A DNA stretch of 55,108 nucleotides from Acetobacterium sp. (GTDB taxonomy: Bacteria; Bacillota; Clostridia; Eubacteriales; Eubacteriaceae), in assembly GCA_028692885.1 (NCBI GenBank), contig JAQUWM010000012.1:1-55108 (forward strand), in the 5' to 3' direction. The notes beneath the pieces are model-generated. The model was not told where the DNA came from, made no database searches, and worked only from the letters and a program-made list of their open reading frames with translations. Numbering within the stretch: the stretch's first letter is position 1; every line of letters begins with the position of its first letter. Position numbers and translations under genes: made by a program. Positions 17,707-27,131 of the stretch are shown here, piece after piece.

Positions 17707-18759
17707 GTGTTTGAATTAGATGGAAATTACGATAATTTTGCAAAAATTCGCGTTATCGGGGTTGGTGGCGGTGGAAATAATGCCATTAATCGAATGATTG
17801 AAGCCGGGATGAAGGGTGTCGATTTTATTGCGATTAATACCGATAAACAAGCCCTGGCCCTGGCTTTATCTGAAAAAAAGCTTCAAATTGGAGAAAAAAT
17901 CACCCAGGGACTTGGTTCCGGGGGGAATCCTGAGATTGGCCAGAAAGCGGCTGAAGAAAGCAAAGATGCTATTGCTGATATGATCAAAGATACCGATCTG
18001 TTGTTTTTAACAGCTGGTATGGGTGGTGGAACCGGTTCTGGAGCTGCTCCGATTATTGCAAAAATCGCAAAAGACATGGGGATTCTAACCATTGGTGTGG
18101 TCACCAAGCCTTTCTCTTTTGAGGGCCGGGTACGGATGCGTAACGCCCAAATTGCCAGTGAATTCCTGCAGGAAAATGTCGATTCGCTGGTGACGATCCC
18201 AAACGACCGACTGTTAAGAATGGCTGATAAATCAACCTCACTCAAAGATGCCTTCAAATTGGCCGATGATGTGTTACTCCAGGGTGTGAAAAGTATCTCG
18301 GATCTAATTGCGATGCCAGGATTGATCAGTCTTGACTTTGCCGATGTTAAGACGATTATGAAAGACACCGGGTTGGCGCATATGGGTGTTGGTCGCGCTA
18401 CTGGCGATAACCGTGCTGAAGAAGCTGCTAAACAGGCGATTCTTAGTCCCTTGCTGGAAACTCAGATCGATGGTGCAACCGGGGTGCTGCTTAATATTAC
18501 CGCTGGCGAAGACCTGTCGTTATTTGAAGTGGATAAGGCCGCCAGCATTGCCAGAGAAGCATCTGATCCCGATGCCAACGTTATTTTTGGGGCAACCATT
18601 GACGAATCATTAGGCGATGAAATCAAAATTACGGTCATTGCCACAGGTTTCTTATCTGGCGGCGAAAAAGAAAAGAAAGCCGTCATCAAAAAAGTCGTCA
18701 AGAGCGCCAATGATTCAGTTGGTGAATTTTCAATTCCAGATTTCCTGACTCAGGAATAA
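17707..18759 (+). CDS. ftsZ: Cell division GTPase FtsZ
   Basis: The 350-residue tubulin homologue has the GTP-binding signature GGGTGSG at residues 106-112, the N-terminal [15 protein letters not shown] loop, and the T7 loop with catalytic Asp (LISLDFADV). The C-terminal linker is short and ends in IPDFL (343-347), the conserved tail used to bind partners such as SepF, FtsA and EzrA. Since no ftsA is present here, another anchor is probably used; it is not in this window. GTG start 17707 follows AGAGGAGG. Confidence 0.98.
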   Translation: MFELDGNYDNFAKIRVIGVGGGGNNAINRMIEAGMKGVDFIAINTDKQALALALSEKKLQIGEKITQGLGSGGNPEIGQKAAEESKDAIADMIKDTDLLFLTAGMGGGTGSGAAPIIAKIAKDMGILTIGVVTKPFSFEGRVRMRNAQIASEFLQENVDSLVTIPNDRLLRMADKSTSLKDAFKLADDVLLQGVKSISDLIAMPGLISLDFADVKTIMKDTGLAHMGVGRATGDNRAEEAAKQAILSPLLETQIDGATGVLLNITAGEDLSLFEVDKAASIAREASDPDANVIFGATIDESLGDEIKITVIATGFLSGGEKEKKAVIKKVVKSANDSVGEFSIPDFLTQE

Positions 18760-18764
18760 TACTT

Positions 18765-19238
18765 ATGAAATGTCCGTATTGCGGGTTCGATGACAGCAAG
18801 GTGGTCGATTCTCGGCCATCTGAAGAAGGAACAATGATCCGCCGCCGCAGAGAATGCAACCGTTGCAACAAACGCTTCACAACCTACGAGCGGGTCGAAA
18901 ATATACCCTTGATTGTTGTTAAAAAGGGCGGCCAAAGAACGGCCTTCGATAAAAATAAAATATTCAATGGAATGATTAAGGCTTGTGAAAAACGACCGGT
19001 TCCGATTGAAACGATTAAAACAGTAGTGGATGATCTGGAACGGCGTTTTTATCAAGGTGAAATGAAAGAACTACCATCGTCACTGATCGGGGAACAGGTC
19101 ATGGCAGCATTAAAGGATATGGATCAGGTCGCCTATGTTCGCTTCGCTTCCGTCTATCGACAGTTTAAGGATGTAGCCTCGTTTATGGATGAGTTGGAAC
19201 GTTTAATTTCTGAAAAACAGGTTGGGGGAGACAAATGA
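18765..19238 (+). CDS. nrdR: Transcriptional repressor NrdR
   Basis: The 157-residue protein has an N-terminal zinc ribbon, C3-x2-C6 and C31-x2-C34, with the invariant [10 protein letters not shown] stretch and basic RRRREC. An ATP-cone domain follows ([20 protein letters not shown]). NrdR senses dATP/ATP and represses ribonucleotide reductase genes. ATG 18765 lies 5 bases after the ftsZ stop; its stop overlaps the Nudix gene by 4 bases (ATGA). Confidence 0.97.
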   Translation: MKCPYCGFDDSKVVDSRPSEEGTMIRRRRECNRCNKRFTTYERVENIPLIVVKKGGQRTAFDKNKIFNGMIKACEKRPVPIETIKTVVDDLERRFYQGEMKELPSSLIGEQVMAALKDMDQVAYVRFASVYRQFKDVASFMDELERLISEKQVGGDK

Positions 19239-19774
19239 AACAATTTGAAAAAACAGTAAAGAGCGAAGTGATCTTTGATGGGCGAATTGTCAAGCTTAGA
19301 GTTGATGATGTTGAACTTCCAGATGGTAGTTTTTCCAAACGCGAAATTGTTGATCATCAGGGAGCGGTCGCTGTTTTAGCGGTTAAAGATGAACAAATGA
19401 TCTTTGTAAAGCAATACCGGATTGCCAGCCAGCAGCTGCTGACGGAAATTCCCGCCGGCATTCTGGAAATCGGAGAAGATCCTGCGGCAGCGGCGATCCG
19501 GGAATGTCAGGAAGAAATTGGCTATCGTCCGTTGAACCTTTATAAGCTGGGAGACTTTCTTCCCACCCCCGGTTATTGCTCAGAGAAAATTACCCTATTC
19601 TGTGCCACTGAATTTATCTGGGATCCGTTGGAAGAGGATGCCGATGAATTCATCCGAGTTGTCAAGATTCCGGTGCGGACAGCCCGGGCCCTGTTTATTA
19701 ATGGACAGTTTATCGATGGTAAAACCGTTGCAGCTCTGGGGTATTATTTTTCCATTACCGCAAGAGACTGTTAG
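19235..19774 (+). CDS. Nudix hydrolase, ADP-ribose pyrophosphatase type
   Basis: The 179-residue protein has a complete Nudix box: G75-x5-E81-x7-R89-E90-x2-E93-E94-x-G96. A Pro-containing stretch about 15 residues after the box (LPTPGYCSE) matches the ADP-ribose pyrophosphatase subgroup, which cuts ADP-ribose to AMP and ribose-5-phosphate. Overlap by ATGA with nrdR indicates translational coupling. The following 226 bases hold no gene I can support. Confidence 0.88.
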   Translation: MKQFEKTVKSEVIFDGRIVKLRVDDVELPDGSFSKREIVDHQGAVAVLAVKDEQMIFVKQYRIASQQLLTEIPAGILEIGEDPAAAAIRECQEEIGYRPLNLYKLGDFLPTPGYCSEKITLFCATEFIWDPLEEDADEFIRVVKIPVRTARALFINGQFIDGKTVAALGYYFSITARDC

Positions 19775-20000
19775 TAAAGAAAAAATAATGTTCAATGAGG
19801 ATAGATGGTTTATTTCGATGCAGAGCATTAGAATGAATCATCTATTTTGTATTATGCATCAGAGCTTTAAAGTACATAATTAGCATTTAACGATTAAAGA
19901 AACGTTAAAAATAAAGTTAGTTTACGTCAGACTGCGATTCAATTGAGATTTTAGGTTTGAACAAATTAGCGGTAAAACGTCGAATAACGAGGTAAGGATA

Positions 20001-20642
20001 ATGTTTAATTTTACACCGGACTATTTTTATAATCTGATACTGAGCCTTCCGGGAATATTGATTGCGATCAGTTTTCACGAAATGGCACACGGTTATGCTG
20101 CTGATTCAATGGGGGATCCAACGCCTAAAAATGCCGGCAGATTAACTTTAAACCCGCTTAAACACATCGATCCGCTGGGTTTTTTATCAATGCTGTTATT
20201 CCGATTTGGTTGGGCGAAACCAGTGCCGGTAAATCCCGGAAATTTTAAAGATCGAAAAAAGGGGATGATTGTGGTATCTCTGGCTGGAGTGCTCACTAAT
20301 TTGCTACTGGCATTTTTGGGAATGGCGGCTTACCTGGCCGTAGTTCCGCTGAACAATGAAGTGTTGATGACTATTTTACAGTATGTTTATATTTATAATA
20401 TTATGTTTGCGGTCTTTAATATTATTCCCATTCCGCCGCTGGACGGATCTCAAATTCTGGCCTTGTTTTTACCACCCAAAGCACTGATGACCTACTATAA
20501 ATATCAGCGTTATGGCATGATTGCGATTTTTGTTCTAGCTTTTACCGGGTTGTTGGGGATGCTGATTAATCCCGTTATTAATGCGATATCGAGCCTGTTT
20601 TTTGCAATATTATTGCCAATTTTCAATCTGATCTGGTCCTGA
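20001..20642 (+). CDS. Site-2 protease-family (M50) membrane metalloprotease
   Basis: The 213-residue membrane protein has the zinc motif H26-E27-M-A-H30 within the first helix and the second-ligand segment IPIPPLDGSQIL. Four to six helices are predicted, with no PDZ domain, so it belongs to the short Rip/YwhC-like M50 group. Such proteases cut membrane-bound substrates within the bilayer; the target is unknown. It is followed after 2 bases by scpA, an arrangement common in Clostridia. Confidence 0.88.
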   Translation: MFNFTPDYFYNLILSLPGILIAISFHEMAHGYAADSMGDPTPKNAGRLTLNPLKHIDPLGFLSMLLFRFGWAKPVPVNPGNFKDRKKGMIVVSLAGVLTNLLLAFLGMAAYLAVVPLNNEVLMTILQYVYIYNIMFAVFNIIPIPPLDGSQILALFLPPKALMTYYKYQRYGMIAIFVLAFTGLLGMLINPVINAISSLFFAILLPIFNLIWS

Positions 20643-20644
20643 GT

Positions 20645-21382
20645 ATGGCATATGCAGTGAGTCTGGAAACGTATGAAGGACCTCTGGATTTGTTAATTAA
20701 TCTGATCCAGAAAAATAAAATCGATATTTACAATATTCCCATTGCCAAGATCACCAATCAATATTTATTGCAGATCCGTACCTGGCAGGACATGGATATG
20801 GATGTAGCCAGTGAATTTGTTGTTATGGCTGCTAGGTTGCTGGAAATAAAGGCCAAAGCGCTACTACCGAAAAATGAAGATGAACAGGAAGATCCCGAAA
20901 ATCTTCAGGCAAAACTGGTTCGTCAATTGGTGGAGTATAAGATCTTTAAAGAGATTAGCCATTATTTTAAAACTCGGGAACAGATTGAACTTTGCGCCAT
21001 TTACCGGGACCCCGAGTACATCCCGCAAAACATCGAAGAGATTCCTCTGGTTATCGACCCCTATGCGCTTGAGCAATGCTTTAAACAGCTTTTATTTCAG
21101 AAAGAGGAGGAATTGGAGGCTCTTGCCCCGGCGCAGAAGATTATCCGGGAATTATTTAATATTGAAGAAAAAATCGCTGAAATAACTGAGATTCTGGTTC
21201 AGGCGGGAGTCGACGGGGTCAGCTTTTCAGAGTTACTTCGCCCCGAAATTACCAGAGAAGAGGTGGTGGTAACCTTGCAGGCACTGTTGGAAATGGTTAA
21301 AACTAGCGGCTTGCGGTTGCTTCAAAATCGGGTATTTATCGATTTTCAAATTCACAGGGAGGTGGAGAATGATGAACAGTGA
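20645..21382 (+). CDS. scpA: Segregation and condensation protein A
   Basis: The 245-residue kleisin begins AVSLETYEGPLDLLINLIQKN, the diagnostic N-terminus that binds the SMC neck, has an EFVVMAARLLEIKAKALLP helix, an acidic linker, and a C-terminal winged-helix that binds the SMC head. It bridges SMC dimers with ScpB for chromosome segregation. The next gene, scpB, starts 14 bases inside its end. Confidence 0.96.
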   Translation: MAYAVSLETYEGPLDLLINLIQKNKIDIYNIPIAKITNQYLLQIRTWQDMDMDVASEFVVMAARLLEIKAKALLPKNEDEQEDPENLQAKLVRQLVEYKIFKEISHYFKTREQIELCAIYRDPEYIPQNIEEIPLVIDPYALEQCFKQLLFQKEEELEALAPAQKIIRELFNIEEKIAEITEILVQAGVDGVSFSELLRPEITREEVVVTLQALLEMVKTSGLRLLQNRVFIDFQIHREVENDEQ

Positions 21383-22022
21383 CGAACTGGCAGGAGTTAT
21401 CGAAGGCGTCCTTTTTGGTGCCGGCGATGGGGTTTCCTTAACGGAACTGTGCCGATGTCTGGATAAACCAATATCAGAAGTGCAGTTTGCCATGGAAATA
21501 CTGAAGCAGGATTATCAATCAAAAGCAAGAGGCATTCGTCTGGTTCAGATCAAGGATTCCTATCAGCTTTCCACAAAACCAGAGTATTACGGATATATCA
21601 AAGAAATTACCAGGCATCAGGAAAAAACTGGTCTGTCCCGGGCAGCCCTGGAAACTTTAGCGATTATTGCCTATCGTCAACCGATTACCCGGCTTGCCGT
21701 TGATGAACTCCGAGGGGTCAGCTCCAGCAGTGCGATTCAACGCTTGTTAGATCGCGGACTGGTCTGCGATGGCGGTCGTCTGGAAGCGCCGGGGCGACCG
21801 ATTCTTTATAAGACAACCAAGGCCTTTCTAAAAACGATGGGTTTCACAAGTTTGAAAGAAATGCCAGAATTTGAGGTTTTTTCGCAGGAAAAACAGGAAA
21901 GTTTTAGTCTGGAGTTGCTCAATAGTGAATCGCAAAACAATCCCGATTCCAGTGAAGATTTACTGGCCGGGATGCTGGAAAAAACCATCGTCGATGCCCA
22001 GATTCTGGAGGCGGCGCAGTGA
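21369..22022 (+). CDS. scpB: Segregation and condensation protein B
   Basis: The 217-residue protein has tandem winged-helix domains. The core block LSRAALETLAIIAYRQPITR followed by VDELRGVSSSSAIQRLLDRGLV is the ScpB signature. It dimerises and binds ScpA in the SMC complex. ATG 21369 follows GGGAGG within the 3' end of scpA; its stop overlaps the next GTG by 4 bases, so scpA-scpB-rluB form one operon. Confidence 0.96.
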   Translation: MMNSDELAGVIEGVLFGAGDGVSLTELCRCLDKPISEVQFAMEILKQDYQSKARGIRLVQIKDSYQLSTKPEYYGYIKEITRHQEKTGLSRAALETLAIIAYRQPITRLAVDELRGVSSSSAIQRLLDRGLVCDGGRLEAPGRPILYKTTKAFLKTMGFTSLKEMPEFEVFSQEKQESFSLELLNSESQNNPDSSEDLLAGMLEKTIVDAQILEAAQ

Positions 22023-22723
22023 GAATTCAAAAATTTATGGCTCAGTGTGGAGTGGCCTCCCGGAGAAAATCGGAGGAACTGATTCAAAAAGGATTGGTGC
22101 AGGTCAATGGCGTCACTATCTGCGAACCAGGTTTTCCGGTTGATCCGCAAAAAGATAAAATCATCGTCTCGGGAAAAAGATTAAACGAAGCGGCAAAGAT
22201 CTATATCATGATTAATAAACCCAAGGGGGCCTTATCAACTTCTGAAGATACCCATGGCCGCCAACGGGTGCTGGATCTGGTTCCGATAAAAGAACGGCTT
22301 TACACCGTCGGACGATTGGATATGGATACGGAAGGGCTACTGCTGCTAACCAATGACGGCGACCTGACCTTTTGTCTGACTCACCCCAGCCATGAGTTTG
22401 GCAAGACCTATGAGGGTCTGGTCAAAGGCTGTCCGGACAAAAGCAGTCTGGAGTCCTTCCGTCAGGGCATGGCAATAGAGGATTACCGCACCGCACCGGC
22501 GGCAATTAAGATTTTAAAAGCGAATCAGAATACCAGTCTGCTGGAAATGCGGATTCACGAAGGCAAAAAAAGACAGATCCGCAAAATGTGTGCCGCCATC
22601 GGCCACCCGATTATTAATTTAAAACGGGTGGCGGTTGGGGAGCTGACCTTGGGGAACTTGAAACCCGGAGAATGGCGGTATTTAAATAATGACGAAATTA
22701 CTTATTTAAAAGGAGAAAACTAA
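22019..22723 (+). CDS. rRNA pseudouridine synthase, RsuA/RluB family
   Basis: The 234-residue protein has an N-terminal S4 RNA-binding domain (IQKFMAQCGVASRRKSEELI) and the catalytic motif VGRLDMDTEGLLLLTNDGDL with its Asp, plus KKRQIRKMC near the C-terminus. It makes pseudouridine in rRNA; RluB (23S U2605) is most likely for a gene following scpB, but RsuA-type specificity cannot be excluded. The GTG start overlaps the scpB stop (GTGA). Confidence 0.93.
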   Translation: MRIQKFMAQCGVASRRKSEELIQKGLVQVNGVTICEPGFPVDPQKDKIIVSGKRLNEAAKIYIMINKPKGALSTSEDTHGRQRVLDLVPIKERLYTVGRLDMDTEGLLLLTNDGDLTFCLTHPSHEFGKTYEGLVKGCPDKSSLESFRQGMAIEDYRTAPAAIKILKANQNTSLLEMRIHEGKKRQIRKMCAAIGHPIINLKRVAVGELTLGNLKPGEWRYLNNDEITYLKGEN

Positions 22724-23121
22724 TGGTAAAAATAGGATTTCCAAGAGCCTTTAGTCAAATTCAGGCATTGTTTCCAGAAAAAGAAAAAGAACGGGATTTA
22801 TATATCGTGGCTGAAGATACGGCTAAGTCTGAAATTCTGGGAGCGGTTCGTTTTTTTTATGGGCAAGAACAGGTCGATATTTACGAGATCATCATGATCA
22901 GCCAGGGTGACCAGGCTCTGGCTGTTTTTGACGGGATTATCAGAACCCTGCTTTACAGAATGGCAGAAGATGGCTGTACCACTCTGTCCGTAAGGGGTGC
23001 TACTGGTGAATTTGCGAAGTATTTTAAAGAACATGAATTTACTGAAGAAGGGGAGGTACTGATTCATCGGGCCTTTCCCGGAGAATTCTTTAAGCCCTGT
23101 GCCGGCTGCAGTGAGCAATAA
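22723..23121 (+). CDS. Hypothetical protein, weak GNAT-like fold
   Basis: The 132-residue protein has an alternating strand/helix pattern (IYIVAEDT, ILGAVRFFYG, VDIYEIIMIS, TTLSVRGATGEF) resembling a small acetyltransferase-like domain, without a clear acetyl-CoA loop. It ends with a Cys pair, CAGC. Its start shares a base with the rluB stop and its end overlaps the methyltransferase, so it is part of the scp operon. Function unknown. Confidence 0.75.
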   Translation: MVKIGFPRAFSQIQALFPEKEKERDLYIVAEDTAKSEILGAVRFFYGQEQVDIYEIIMISQGDQALAVFDGIIRTLLYRMAEDGCTTLSVRGATGEFAKYFKEHEFTEEGEVLIHRAFPGEFFKPCAGCSEQ

Positions 23122-23692
23122 ACCATTGCGGGTTACTGACCTGGCCCGGGAATTTTTGAGACCGGTGATTAGCCTCGGCGATATCGTTGTTGATGCCACC
23201 GCCGGGACTGGTCAGGATACCCTCTTTCTCAGTCAATGTGTGGGAGAAACCGGACGGGTTTTTGCCTTTGATATTCAAGCGGCCGCTTTGCAGCAAACCA
23301 GAGATAGTCTGCAAAAAAATGGACTTGCCGATCGGGCTATTCTCGTTAATCAAAGTCATGAACAGTTGGTCTCGGCATTATGGGATGCGGCCGTTGGGGA
23401 ACAAGCGGTAAAAGCGTTGATGTTTAATCTCGGCTACTTTCCTGGTGGTGATCAAACCATTATTACCAAAGCCGAAACAACCATAACAGCACTTAATGGG
23501 GCGTTGACTTTATTGGCTGCTGGGGGAATGATTACCGTATGTTTATACCCGGGTCATACCGGTGGGGCGGAGGAGTCTGAAGCGGTGATTAATTGGTGTA
23601 AAACACGGGAAGATCCTTTTATCAGCCATCATTTTCAGACCTTGAATCGAAAATCGCCACCAACATTAGCCATAATCCAGAGAATGAGGTAG
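23099..23692 (+). CDS. Class I SAM-dependent methyltransferase (YtqB/putative rRNA methylase family)
   Basis: The 197-residue protein has the SAM loop VVDATAGTGQDTLFLS, an acidic strand-2 end VFAFDIQ, and LMFNLGYFPGGDQ, which matches the YtqB-like family annotated as putative rRNA methylase. A tRNA target is also possible from work on relatives. The GTG at 23099 overlaps the previous gene by 23 bases; a second GTG at 23111 would remove four residues and cannot be ruled out, as neither has a strong ribosome-binding site. Confidence 0.85.
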   Translation: MPAAVSNKPLRVTDLAREFLRPVISLGDIVVDATAGTGQDTLFLSQCVGETGRVFAFDIQAAALQQTRDSLQKNGLADRAILVNQSHEQLVSALWDAAVGEQAVKALMFNLGYFPGGDQTIITKAETTITALNGALTLLAAGGMITVCLYPGHTGGAEESEAVINWCKTREDPFISHHFQTLNRKSPPTLAIIQRMR

Positions 23693-23694
23693 AA

Positions 23695-24597
23695 ATGAAA
23701 GACGTTTCAAAGGTAAAAGAAAGCAGAGATATTTTTTCAGTAATTAAGAAGCGTTATGCGAAATTGAGCAGATCCCATAAACTGATTGCCGACTACATGT
23801 TGAGTCATTATGAAAGCGTTTCAGAAATGTCGGCGGTAACGGTGGCTAAAAGTGTTGGGGTCAGTGAGGCAACAGTGGTTCGTTTTTCGGTGACCTTGGG
23901 TTATGAAGGTTATCCGGAATTCCGGCGGGCAATAAAAAATGAAATTAACAGTAAGCTGACAACCATTGAACGCATTGACATGACGTTGAGAAATGAACAA
24001 AAAGAAAAGGCTTTACAGGAAACTGTTCATAACGTCTTAAAATCAGATCTCTCAAATATCAATGCCACCTTTGAGGAATTTGATTATGAGATTTTCAAGT
24101 CCTGTATTGACTTGATTTTAGATGCCCGCAAGATTATTATCATCGGTTTTCGAACCACCACCTTGTTAACCGAGCATCTGGGCTATTATCTCAATCTGAT
24201 TTTGGATAATGTCAGAGTTGTTAACTATGGGGTGTCGGATATTTATGAGCATTTAATCCGGGTCAATGAAGAAGATGTGGTCATCGCCATCAGTTTTCCC
24301 CGTTATGCCCAAAAAACCTATGAAGCAGTTGAATTTCTGAAAAACAAAGGGGTGAAAATTATTACCATTTCGGACAGTGAAAATGCCCCCATTAATGTTT
24401 TTACTCAACATCGGCTGATTGCGAAAAGCAATGTTTACTCTTTTGTGGATTCATTGGTAGCACCGCTTTCGCTGATCAATGCCCTGGTGATTTCGGTAGG
24501 TCTGAGAAATATTGGTAAAACAAAAGAGACCTTTAATGAACTTGAAGAAATTTGGCGAGAACATTATATCTACACTGGCGATGAATTGGAAAAATAG
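23695..24597 (+). CDS. MurR/RpiR-family transcriptional regulator
   Basis: The 300-residue protein has an N-terminal RpiR helix-turn-helix (VTVAKSVGVSEATVVRFSVTLGYEGYPEFR, about residues 46-76; the key part is SVGVSEATVVRF) and a C-terminal SIS domain starting near residue 130 that would bind a phosphosugar. These regulators control sugar or amino-sugar catabolism. No sugar gene lies nearby, so its target is not evident. It begins 3 bases after the methyltransferase stop and 26 bases before the flavoprotein. Confidence 0.92.
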   Translation: MKDVSKVKESRDIFSVIKKRYAKLSRSHKLIADYMLSHYESVSEMSAVTVAKSVGVSEATVVRFSVTLGYEGYPEFRRAIKNEINSKLTTIERIDMTLRNEQKEKALQETVHNVLKSDLSNINATFEEFDYEIFKSCIDLILDARKIIIIGFRTTTLLTEHLGYYLNLILDNVRVVNYGVSDIYEHLIRVNEEDVVIAISFPRYAQKTYEAVEFLKNKGVKIITISDSENAPINVFTQHRLIAKSNVYSFVDSLVAPLSLINALVISVGLRNIGKTKETFNELEEIWREHYIYTGDELEK

Positions 24598-24623
24598 TTT
24601 GTGAAAGGACGAAAGCATAATCA

Positions 24624-25859
24624 ATGAGTAAAATAGCAGTAATTGGAGGCGGTCCCGGCGGCATGATGGCGGCGGTGGCAGCTGGAGAAAAGGGACATCA
24701 GGTTGATTTGTTTGAAAGCAACGAAAAGCTGGGGAAAAAACTGTATATCACTGGAAAGGGTCGCTGCAATCTGACCAATGCCGCTGATATCGGCGATTAT
24801 TTTGACAGCATCGTCCATAATCACAGTTTTATGTACAGTGCCTTATATTCTTACACAAATGGCGAATTTATGGCCTTTCTGGAAAATAATGGGGTGCCTT
24901 TGAAAACCGAACGGGGGGATCGGGTGTTCCCGGCTTCTGATAAATCCAGCGATGTAATTGGTGGTTTTAAGACGGCATTAAAACATGCCCGTTGCCAGGT
25001 TCACTTAAACACGAAGATAACGGATCTTTTGATTAGTAATAAGTCTATCAACGGAGTCATCCTGGAAAACGGCGAAAAAAGGAATTACGATGCAGTGATC
25101 CTGGCATGTGGTGGAAAGAGTTATCCGTCCACCGGTTCGGATGGCAATTTTTTTAAGATCTTAAAAAAATGGGGGCATGAGATCACGCCTCTGGCACCAG
25201 GTCTGGTACCAATTAATACCAAAGAAGACTGGCCCCGAGATCTTCAGGGGCTGGCCCTGAAAAATGTGGTCTTGACTCTGTATAAAAAAACGCCAAAGGG
25301 ACAAAAGAAGGTTAAGACAATGTTGGGGGAGATGCTGTTTACCCATTTTGGTGTGTCTGGACCACTGGTTTTATCACTGAGCTCCGATATGATCGGGAAT
25401 ACCAAAGATTTCAGTCTGGAATTGGATTTAAAACCAGCTTTAAGTATGGAACAGATGGATGCCCGGATTCAACGGGACTTTCTTAAATATCAGAACAAGG
25501 ATTTTGGGAATGCTCTGGGGGATTTATTGCCGTCGAAAATGATTCCGGTGATGGTAGCCTTGTCCGGGATTGATCCGGCCGCTAAGGTTAACCAGATTAC
25601 CAAAGATCAGCGAAATAAGCTGGTGGCGTGCTTTAAACAGTTGAAAATTGGGATTGCCGGGCTACGGGATTTTAACGAAGCGATCATTACCGTTGGCGGT
25701 GTGAACGTAAAAGAAGTTGATCCGGGGACGATGGAATCAAAACTGATTAAAAATCTATATCTCGCTGGGGAGATGTTGGATGTCGATGCGCTGACTGGTG
25801 GCTATAATATTCAAATTGCTGTTTCTACCGGCTGGTTGGCCGGGAACGCAGTTGAATAG
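24624..25859 (+). CDS. HI0933/YhiN-like flavoprotein (NAD(P)/FAD-dependent oxidoreductase)
   Basis: The 411-residue protein starts with a dinucleotide-binding motif AVIGGGPGGMMAAVAAGEKG, then NEKLGKKLYITGKGRCNLTN, the signature of the HI0933 family. C-terminal LYLAGEMLDVDALTGGYN completes the FAD site. The family includes BaiN, but the substrate here is unknown. ATG 24624 follows GAAAGGACG. It lies directly upstream of cmk, a neighbourhood common in Clostridia. Confidence 0.9.
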   Translation: MSKIAVIGGGPGGMMAAVAAGEKGHQVDLFESNEKLGKKLYITGKGRCNLTNAADIGDYFDSIVHNHSFMYSALYSYTNGEFMAFLENNGVPLKTERGDRVFPASDKSSDVIGGFKTALKHARCQVHLNTKITDLLISNKSINGVILENGEKRNYDAVILACGGKSYPSTGSDGNFFKILKKWGHEITPLAPGLVPINTKEDWPRDLQGLALKNVVLTLYKKTPKGQKKVKTMLGEMLFTHFGVSGPLVLSLSSDMIGNTKDFSLELDLKPALSMEQMDARIQRDFLKYQNKDFGNALGDLLPSKMIPVMVALSGIDPAAKVNQITKDQRNKLVACFKQLKIGIAGLRDFNEAIITVGGVNVKEVDPGTMESKLIKNLYLAGEMLDVDALTGGYNIQIAVSTGWLAGNAVE

Positions 25860-25892
25860 TTGTTTGTAAAAAGTTGGATGAGGGAGGGTAAG

Positions 25893-26546
25893 ATGCAAAT
25901 TGCCATTGATGGTCCTGCCGGGGCAGGAAAAAGTACTTTAGCAAAAAAAATCGCAGCAACCTATAAGATGACCTATCTCGATACAGGTGCCATGTATCGC
26001 TGTATTGCTCACTGTGTTTTAAATCAGATCGGTGACAGCTTTGATAATGAGGCAGATATTATCAGAATTGCCCGGGGAACCGTGATCCGGTTTGCCGGTG
26101 ATCAGGTGTTTTGTAATGATCAAAACGTTACCAGAGAAATAAGAACCCCACTGGTTTCCCGGCATACCTCTGATGTGGCCAGAATTAAAGAAGTCCGGGA
26201 TCTGATGGTTGCTCAACAGCGGGAATATGCAAAAGACCATGCGGTAGTTATGGATGGCAGAGACATCGGTTCGGTGGTCTTGCCAGATGCAAAGCTTAAG
26301 TTTTTTCTGGATGCTGATGTTATTGAACGGGCACAGCGAAGAAAAAAAGAACTGGATGAAAAAGGGCACAGCAAAGCTCTGGAAGAAATAAAAAATGATA
26401 TTGAAAATCGTGATACCAATGACCGTAACCGGACAGAAGGACCATTGCTACAGGTTGCGGATGCCATTGTTATTGATACAACCGGAAAGAGTATCGAACA
26501 AGTTTACGAAGAAATGAAAATTCATATTGATGAGGCCCGTCGATGA
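25893..26546 (+). CDS. cmk: Cytidylate kinase
   Basis: The 217-residue kinase has the P-loop GPAGAGKS at about residues 7-14, LDTGAMYRCIA for CMP binding, MDGRDIGSVVLPDA, and the lid region RDTNDRNR. It phosphorylates CMP and dCMP. I place the start at ATG 25893 because GGGAGGG precedes it closely; the frame is open 33 bases further upstream but without a ribosome-binding site. Followed by plsC with a 4-base ATGA overlap. Confidence 0.96.
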   Translation: MQIAIDGPAGAGKSTLAKKIAATYKMTYLDTGAMYRCIAHCVLNQIGDSFDNEADIIRIARGTVIRFAGDQVFCNDQNVTREIRTPLVSRHTSDVARIKEVRDLMVAQQREYAKDHAVVMDGRDIGSVVLPDAKLKFFLDADVIERAQRRKKELDEKGHSKALEEIKNDIENRDTNDRNRTEGPLLQVADAIVIDTTGKSIEQVYEEMKIHIDEARR

Positions 26547-27124
26547 TTTATAAAATCGGCCGTTTCTTAACCTATCTGCTCAGTTTGATGCTCTTTCGGA
26601 TCACGATTACCGGCAAGGAAAATATCCCTAAAAATGGTGCTGCCTTGATCTGTCCCAATCATATCAGTAATATTGATCCGGTCGTTATTTCATTTACAAC
26701 GCCCCGGGAAATTCATTATATGGCCAAGGCGGAGCTGTTTAAAAATCCGCTTTTGAGATGGTTTTTCAAAAAGGTTAACGCCTTTCCGGTGAATCGCGAA
26801 AAAGTGGGGGTGGAAACCATTAAGACTTCCTTGAAAATTCTAAAGGAAGACAAAATTCTGGGGATTTTTCCGGAAGGACATCGCGTCAACCCGGAAGACC
26901 GGACGCCACCAGCCAGCGGCTTTGTGGTTTTTGCGATTAAGACAAAATCGCCAATTATTCCGGTAAGAATCAAAGGGAAATACCGATTCAGAAGCAAAAT
27001 AGAAATTATTATTGGCAAACCCGTTTATCTGGAAGAATACTATGGCAGAAAACTGTCTGAAGAAGAAACCCGGCAATTAAGCGAAAAAATCATGGACACG
27101 GTCTATGGATTAGAATTGATTTGA
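26543..27124 (+). CDS. plsC: 1-acyl-sn-glycerol-3-phosphate acyltransferase
   Basis: The 193-residue membrane-associated enzyme has the catalytic H40-x4-D45 motif (NHISNID) and the phosphate-binding FPEG (109-112), with an N-terminal hydrophobic segment. It acylates lysophosphatidic acid to phosphatidic acid in phospholipid synthesis. Overlaps cmk by 4 bases and precedes ispH by 7 bases; cmk-plsC-ispH/S1 is a conserved clostridial block. Confidence 0.94.
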   Translation: MIYKIGRFLTYLLSLMLFRITITGKENIPKNGAALICPNHISNIDPVVISFTTPREIHYMAKAELFKNPLLRWFFKKVNAFPVNREKVGVETIKTSLKILKEDKILGIFPEGHRVNPEDRTPPASGFVVFAIKTKSPIIPVRIKGKYRFRSKIEIIIGKPVYLEEYYGRKLSEEETRQLSEKIMDTVYGLELI

Positions 27125-27131
27125 GGTTAAA

